Below are positions 63,618 through 64,000 of a stretch of 64,000 nt of DNA, in pieces. The translations under genes were made by a program, and so were the position numbers. The stretch comes from Luteimonas mephitis DSM 12574 (GTDB taxonomy: Bacteria > Pseudomonadota > Gammaproteobacteria > Xanthomonadales > Xanthomonadaceae): contig NZ_KE383817.1 in assembly GCF_000422305.1 (NCBI RefSeq), forward strand, positions 62,001 through 126,000. The letters run 5' to 3'. Every line of letters starts with the position of its first letter. Position 1 is the stretch's first letter. The notes under the pieces were generated by a model. It saw nothing but the letters and a program-made list of their open reading frames with translations, was not told where the DNA came from and did not search any database.

Positions 63618-64000
63618 GCCGCGATTATCGCCGATTGCGGCTCCCGGCTGCCGCGTGGGCGCCTCTACCCTGGTTCCCGGCCCGTTCGAGGCGTGGACGG
63701 CCATGCCGCCCCCCGCCTTGCGCGCTCACGGAAGGGCGCTGGTTTACGCAGGCCCCTGTTCCGGCTACAATTCCGCGGTTCCCCGGAGCCATTCCGGGAG
63801 ATCGCCCACGACGGGCGTCACCGTCGAATCCACACCCGCTGCAAACACCCGTGCCGGGGTGCCTGTCTTCCAGCCGATGGAAGCCGGGTTCGGACACGGA
63901 GGCAGCGGGGAGGCCCAACCCCGGAACCTTTCGCCGAGCTGCCCTTGCGGGCCGTGAACGCGAGCCGCCCCACCCATCCGGCGGCCGGTTCCCCATCAGG
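63618..64000. other. Intergenic region, probable rpsB leader at the right edge
   Basis: 383 bases with no supported gene. In many proteobacteria map is divergent from rpsB-tsf, and the promoter at 63743 points rightward, so this is likely the long 5' leader of rpsB, whose start lies beyond the window. G+C-rich, with several partial palindromes (GCCGATGG/CCATCGGC-type) and no strong hairpin with a T-run. Confidence 0.6.
63743..63771 (+). promoter_or_regulatory. Promoter of the predicted rpsB transcript
   Basis: TTTACG (63743-63748) and TACAAT (63766-63771) lie 17 bases apart. The -10 matches five of six bases and the -35 four. It points out of the window on the plus strand, away from map. Confidence 0.6.

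Overview
The window looks like a core-genome segment of a high-G+C gammaproteobacterium of the Xanthomonadaceae/Lysobacteraceae (Lysobacter, Luteimonas or Stenotrophomonas type). This rests on gene order (map-glnD-dapD-yffB-dapE-asnB; murJ-ribF-ileS-lspA-ispH; rplU-rpmA-obgE), strong G/C bias at third codon positions, and several GTAG-headed palindromic repeats of the kind described in Stenotrophomonas. Genus cannot be fixed from sequence alone. No CRISPR array, prophage, insertion sequence or rRNA operon was seen.

Layout. 1-3875: three-part drug efflux operon (outer-membrane factor, EmrA-like, EmrB-like). 4201-5190: an A+T-richer sulfotransferase-like gene, probably acquired. 5339-17086: housekeeping genes, mostly on the minus strand (radA, tRNA-Thr, ispH, lspA, ileS, ribF, murJ, obgE, rpmA, rplU), with rpsT on plus. 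17087-17796: non-coding, holding nested palindromes. 17797-21155: uvrA and a thioesterase. 21386-27136: a Fap-like fibre/secretion locus (regulator, outer-membrane barrel, C39 peptidase, two exported proteins with an LxxLRGG motif, a Gly/Asn/Asp-rich candidate subunit). 27475-33506: copper chaperone, two crotonases, sulfurtransferase, Nudix hydrolase, DUF1289, FKBP isomerase, CxxC protein, nth. 33752-41311: phosphate island (porin, two pstS, pstCAB, phoU) with Pho-box-like sites. 41566-43735: an HvfABC/bufferin-type RiPP locus whose precursor carries two EF-hands between six EG[SKR]CG motifs. 43873-54627: rnt, rlmB, rnr, tRNA-Leu, rnk, parC, a TPMT-family methyltransferase and a penicillin acylase family enzyme. 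54611-63617: asnB (with an apparent asparagine-rich attenuator leader), a Gly/Lys-tailed secreted protein, then dapE, yffB, dapD, glnD and map. The window ends in what is probably the promoter and leader of rpsB.

How the genes work together. The phosphate island couples outer-membrane uptake, periplasmic capture, ABC import and PhoU signalling. dapD and dapE are two lysine/diaminopimelate steps beside glnD and asnB, giving a nitrogen/amino-acid cluster. The hvf-like trio is a self-contained precursor-plus-modifying-enzyme unit for a copper-handling peptide. The Fap-like operon carries its own candidate subunits, peptidase and outer-membrane pore, followed by a sigma-54-type activator.

The observations I rate highest are the asnB leader peptide with terminator, the EF-hand RiPP precursor, the predicted C39 cleavage sites in two proteins of the Fap-like operon, and the repeats that supply TAG stop codons to five neighbouring genes.
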